64,000 nt of DNA, from assembly GCA_902778255.1 (NCBI GenBank), contig CACYXD010000014.1:1-64000 (forward strand). The letters run 5' to 3'. The translations under genes and the position numbers were made by a program. The DNA is from an uncultured Prevotellaceae bacterium. Its GTDB lineage: Bacteria; Bacteroidota; Bacteroidia; Bacteroidales; Bacteroidaceae. Below the pieces are notes generated by a model. The model had not been told where the DNA came from. It did no database searches and saw only the letters and a program-made list of their open reading frames with translations. Of this stretch, positions 61,247 to 64,000 are shown in pieces; position 1 is the first letter of the stretch; each line of letters begins with the position of its first letter.

Positions 61247-61294
61247 GTAACATTTCCCCTTTTCCCCTACTTATAGGTAGAAAGTCGAACGAAA
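61247..61294 (+). promoter_or_regulatory. 48-bp upstream block, copy 2
   Basis: Gap-free match to 59236-59283, ending 16 nt before ATG 61311. It is the only obvious control sequence of the operon, because no TAnnTTTG box is present. Confidence 0.6.
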
Positions 61295-61310
61295 TAAAAT
61301 AATATAGACA

Positions 61311-62078
61311 ATGAGAATACAATACATGAGCGACCTCCATATGGAGTTGTGGGACAATTCGCGATATATCCGTGCGAATGAGTTTGAAGTTGTGGGCGAG
61401 GTTTTGGTGCTCGCTGGTGACACGTTTTACCTGCGAGACACAGTTGCACCACAGAAGAAATTTTGGAACTGGGCATCAAAGAACTTCCGGCAGGTACTGC
61501 TGGTGCCTGGCAACCATGAGTTCTACAGCAATAGCGATGTAACTTCTCGTGGCGACAATTGGCAGTGGATGTTCCGTAAGAATGTGGGCTACTATTACAA
61601 TAAGGTGGTGCGCATAGACGATACGGACTTTATCCTTACTACCCTGTGGTCCAAAATACCAGAGCCAGATATGTATCTCGTTCAGCGAGGCATGAATGAT
61701 TTCCGCCAGATTATGTATGATGGCAGACGGTTCACACCTGATGATTTCAATTTGGAGCATGAGAAATGCTTGAAGTTTCTGAAACAGGCAGTTTCAGAAA
61801 GTTCTGCCAAGCATATCGTTGTGGGCACTCATCATCTGCCGACATTATCAGTGGTGGCAGCCCAGCACATGGGTTCCGTCCTAAACGGAGCCTTCGCCAC
61901 AGAACTGGGCAACTATATTGCTGACAGTCGAATTGACGTCTGGATTTATGGTCACTCGCATACGAATATCGACACCACGATTAGTAACACTCGAATTGTG
62001 TGTAACCAGCTCGGTTATGTGTACTATAACGAACATCTTACAAATGGATTTGAACCAAATAAAGTAATAGAGTTATGA
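61311..62078 (+). CDS. Calcineurin-like metallophosphoesterase
   Basis: 255 residues with metal-binding motifs in order: MSDLHMELW (DxH), LVLAGDTFYL (GD), VPGNHEFY (GNHE), VVGTHHLPT and YGHSHTNID (GHxH). All ligands are present, so an active phosphodiesterase or nuclease is likely; cytoplasmic, no signal peptide. First gene of an operon with three unrecognised proteins; it overlaps the next gene by 4 bp. Confidence 0.9.
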   Translation: MRIQYMSDLHMELWDNSRYIRANEFEVVGEVLVLAGDTFYLRDTVAPQKKFWNWASKNFRQVLLVPGNHEFYSNSDVTSRGDNWQWMFRKNVGYYYNKVVRIDDTDFILTTLWSKIPEPDMYLVQRGMNDFRQIMYDGRRFTPDDFNLEHEKCLKFLKQAVSESSAKHIVVGTHHLPTLSVVAAQHMGSVLNGAFATELGNYIADSRIDVWIYGHSHTNIDTTISNTRIVCNQLGYVYYNEHLTNGFEPNKVIEL

Positions 62079-62587
62079 AAAAGAAACGAAGAAACCCTAT
62101 TCATGCTTATAAGCATCTGTTGGCCAAAGATTACGATTGGGATTATGGCTATCTCATCGCGTTGGAGAAGAAGAAACTCCAGCGCATGCATGATTATTTC
62201 AAAATAAGTGATATTGCGGAGGATAATAAGTATACGACACGTGATTTAGGTATTTGTTTGAAGCTAATCGACATCTTTATGGAAAACGATAGCGTGCACA
62301 ACACTTGGCTTGAACGAGCCTACTCTGGCACGAGAATACAATTCCGTAAGCTTGATGACGGAAACTACGAAATGGTCGACGATGATAAAGAACCTCTGCC
62401 GGACATTCCTGTATATGTGAATACCAGGAACGAGAAACGATTCTTCCGTAACACTCCAATCAAAGATGCGTTGGCAGAAGACAGACGTGAATACTCGATA
62501 CATCTGAAGATCAGTCTCCGCCAGCAGAAGGCGTTGCATCTGTATCACATGATTAGAGAATACAAACTCTTTGGGTGGTGGGATTAG
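62075..62587 (+). CDS. Unrecognised protein, second gene of the phosphoesterase operon
   Basis: 170 residues starting with a basic segment (MKKKRRNPIHAYKHLLAKDY), then helical (YLIALEKKKLQRMHDYFKIS; RQQKALHLYHMIREYKLFGW). No known motif. The ATGA overlap with the phosphoesterase gene indicates coupled translation and probably a shared complex or process. Confidence 0.75.
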   Translation: MKKKRRNPIHAYKHLLAKDYDWDYGYLIALEKKKLQRMHDYFKISDIAEDNKYTTRDLGICLKLIDIFMENDSVHNTWLERAYSGTRIQFRKLDDGNYEMVDDDKEPLPDIPVYVNTRNEKRFFRNTPIKDALAEDRREYSIHLKISLRQQKALHLYHMIREYKLFGWWD

Positions 62588-62607
62588 ATGAATTTTGGAA
62601 ATTTGCA

Positions 62608-63156
62608 ATGAGAAAAAACAAAATAATCATGGGACAAAGAACTAACCTTCTCCTCTCGATGGAGAACAAAGCAGGCGCTCGCCTCAACAAAGTGTATCAC
62701 CTCCAATGGGGCTACGGAAAAGTAATGCCTGTTATGCTGCTCAACATCCTCTCAGGACAGCACATCGGTGTTGGTAAAGAGAAGCAGAACTTCTTCACTT
62801 CAGTCGTCCCCAAAACGGATGACTTATTTGAGCTGCAACGGGACTATTTCTGTTTCGATTTCACGCGACTTGAAGACTGCCAGAAGGTGCTCCACCATTG
62901 CGACAACAATAATGGTGCACTGGTCCTCTGCATCAAGGAACGTGGAGACATATATCGCTTGCAAGATGTCAAATACGGTTTTCTTCTAGGGCCAGAAGAC
63001 TTACCACACGATGAAACACCTTTCAGTCGTTGGGTGACGCTTGAAGAATACCTAACCCGCCAGCCCAGGTACGAAGAAATCGACATTTTCTTCGCCAGAA
63101 TCTTCAACAAAATGATGCAATTCTTTAACGCCAAATCAATATCAAACGCATTATGA
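62608..63156 (+). CDS. Unrecognised protein, third gene of the phosphoesterase operon
   Basis: 182 residues from ATG 62608; ATG 62629 (MGQRTNLLLSMENKAGARLN) is an alternative. GTG 62575 lies within the previous gene. The MGQRTN start and the following KVYHLQWGYGKVMPVMLLNI resemble a small family of Bacteroidetes proteins of unknown function, from memory only. Overlaps the fourth gene by 4 bp. Confidence 0.7.
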   Translation: MRKNKIIMGQRTNLLLSMENKAGARLNKVYHLQWGYGKVMPVMLLNILSGQHIGVGKEKQNFFTSVVPKTDDLFELQRDYFCFDFTRLEDCQKVLHHCDNNNGALVLCIKERGDIYRLQDVKYGFLLGPEDLPHDETPFSRWVTLEEYLTRQPRYEEIDIFFARIFNKMMQFFNAKSISNAL

Positions 63157-64000
63157 ATAAACCAGTTACAAAGAAAGACGGCCTATATAAAGAGGCCCTT
63201 GCCTGGATGTCATACCGCTATGCCATGGGCATGACCGATTACGTCAGCAGAAAAGGCTATAGCGAACTCGAACGCTACCGCCAGTTCATGGATATTGAGT
63301 TCGGTTCCTATGAATTCCGTGCTCTCGTGAACGCCTTTTGCGCCTTCCTCAAACGGAAGAAAATCAAAGATGTTATCACCCTCAAAGAGACCTACTTGGA
63401 ACAAGGCCTCATCTGGCTCTCGAAGAACTACGCGATGGGCCGACACAGTTATGCCGCAGCCCATTGGCAGGACATCGTTCGCTACAGTCAGGACGTTCTC
63501 ACCGAAGCCCAAAAGAAGCACAATGCCTTAGACATCCGACGGGAAATTGCCATGCATCTGCAGTTCCAGGATTTCAATTTCTGCATCCCCCACTACTTGG
63601 AGGAGATCCACAGTCCGATGGACCTGTTCCTCACCTTCATCACCGAGAACAGTATCGAAACCGTGGAAAAACTCCTGCAATACGAACGCATCGAGGTATT
63701 CATCAACAACGAGGGCCATATCGAATATGCCACAGAATTGAGAGACGACAGCGAGAAAAAAAACACACATTTCTGGCCCATGATGAGCATTGACGACTAT
63801 CTGGGTTGGGATGCCCTAGCCTCTTTTTTCTACGCGCCTTGCCACAAAGTCTGTCGCACCCACTTCAACGGCAAAGAGGAACTCATCCCCTATTTTGACA
63901 CCTGGCAATACGATTACTCTAGCGAAGGCAAGCTAAAATACAAAAAGGTCAAGCGCCCCCTCGACAAATTCCGTATCGAGCCCTGGGCCGCTTGGTCTAT
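63153..64000 (+). CDS. Unrecognised protein, fourth gene of the phosphoesterase operon (3' end outside window)
   Basis: Open frame of at least 282 codons from ATG 63153 (MNKPVTKKDGLYKEALAWMS) to the window edge with no stop. Tyr/Trp-rich and helical in the first half (YRQFMDIEFGSYEFRALVNA, HSYAAAHWQDIVRYSQDVL). The second half is of mixed composition (FWPMMSIDDYLGWDALASFF). No signal peptide or known motif. Coupled to the third gene by an ATGA overlap. Confidence 0.75.
   Translation, partial: MNKPVTKKDGLYKEALAWMSYRYAMGMTDYVSRKGYSELERYRQFMDIEFGSYEFRALVNAFCAFLKRKKIKDVITLKETYLEQGLIWLSKNYAMGRHSYAAAHWQDIVRYSQDVLTEAQKKHNALDIRREIAMHLQFQDFNFCIPHYLEEIHSPMDLFLTFITENSIETVEKLLQYERIEVFINNEGHIEYATELRDDSEKKNTHFWPMMSIDDYLGWDALASFFYAPCHKVCRTHFNGKEELIPYFDTWQYDYSSEGKLKYKKVKRPLDKFRIEPWAAWS

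Overview
The window looks like a chromosomal segment of a Bacteroidales bacterium, most likely Prevotella-like. The reasons are the many promoters of the Bacteroidetes type (-7 box TAnnTTTG, sometimes with a TTG/TTTG box about 20 bp upstream), A-rich start regions, short lipoprotein signals, and family choices such as a DUF6057/PD40 lipoprotein pair, a TIGR03905 TSCPD protein, LytTR regulators and a TIGR03915/TIGR03916 repair pair. Species assignment is inference; there is no rRNA.

Layout. 1-2671 is the 5' part of a secreted GLUG-motif protein whose leader carries an 11.5-copy tetranucleotide repeat. 3.0-4.5 kb is a small toxin-antitoxin island (GNAT toxin, 55-residue partner, truncated XRE gene) next to tRNA-Arg(ACG), with copies of the tRNA 3' end. 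4.6-30 kb is mostly housekeeping: a lipoprotein/DUF6057 pair, secreted beta-galactosidase, GT2 and MtaB, rpsF-rpsR-rplI, carA-carB, an orphan Wza-like lipoprotein, trpS-uxaC, a flavodiiron protein, TSCPD and DUF1593 proteins, a three-gene ECF-sigma operon and a HAD phosphatase. 30-36 kb holds an AlbA-type protein, a LytTR regulator divergent from a LiaF-like protein, and a four-gene enzyme operon ending at a tandem array of palindromes.

36-57.4 kb is a run of minus-strand genes with very tight spacing, almost all concerned with nucleic acids. In transcription order these are XRE-Fic, an exonuclease/RecQ/UvrD triple fusion, a PLD-SF2 helicase-DUF3427 protein, a NUDIX enzyme, a second RecQ, a broken DinD/RhuM gene, a second NUDIX enzyme, a hotdog thioesterase, glycerate kinase, an AlkZ-like protein, a radical SAM/DUF4130 repair pair, AlkD, a uracil-DNA-glycosylase-like protein and a YgjP-type metalloprotease. 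It is the best candidate here for a combined DNA-repair or defence system.

57.5-61 kb has Ogt, rubrerythrin, superoxide dismutase, decayed ORFs and a zeta-toxin operon. From 61.3 kb to the edge, a divergent operon starts with a metallophosphoesterase followed by three tightly coupled genes I do not recognise. Its upstream 48-bp block recurs in front of the decayed ORFs at 59.3 kb.

A window-wide feature is the insertion of short repeated DNA words, palindromic or tandem, in frame inside at least eight protein genes. Coordinates come from reading the sequence; no database search was run.
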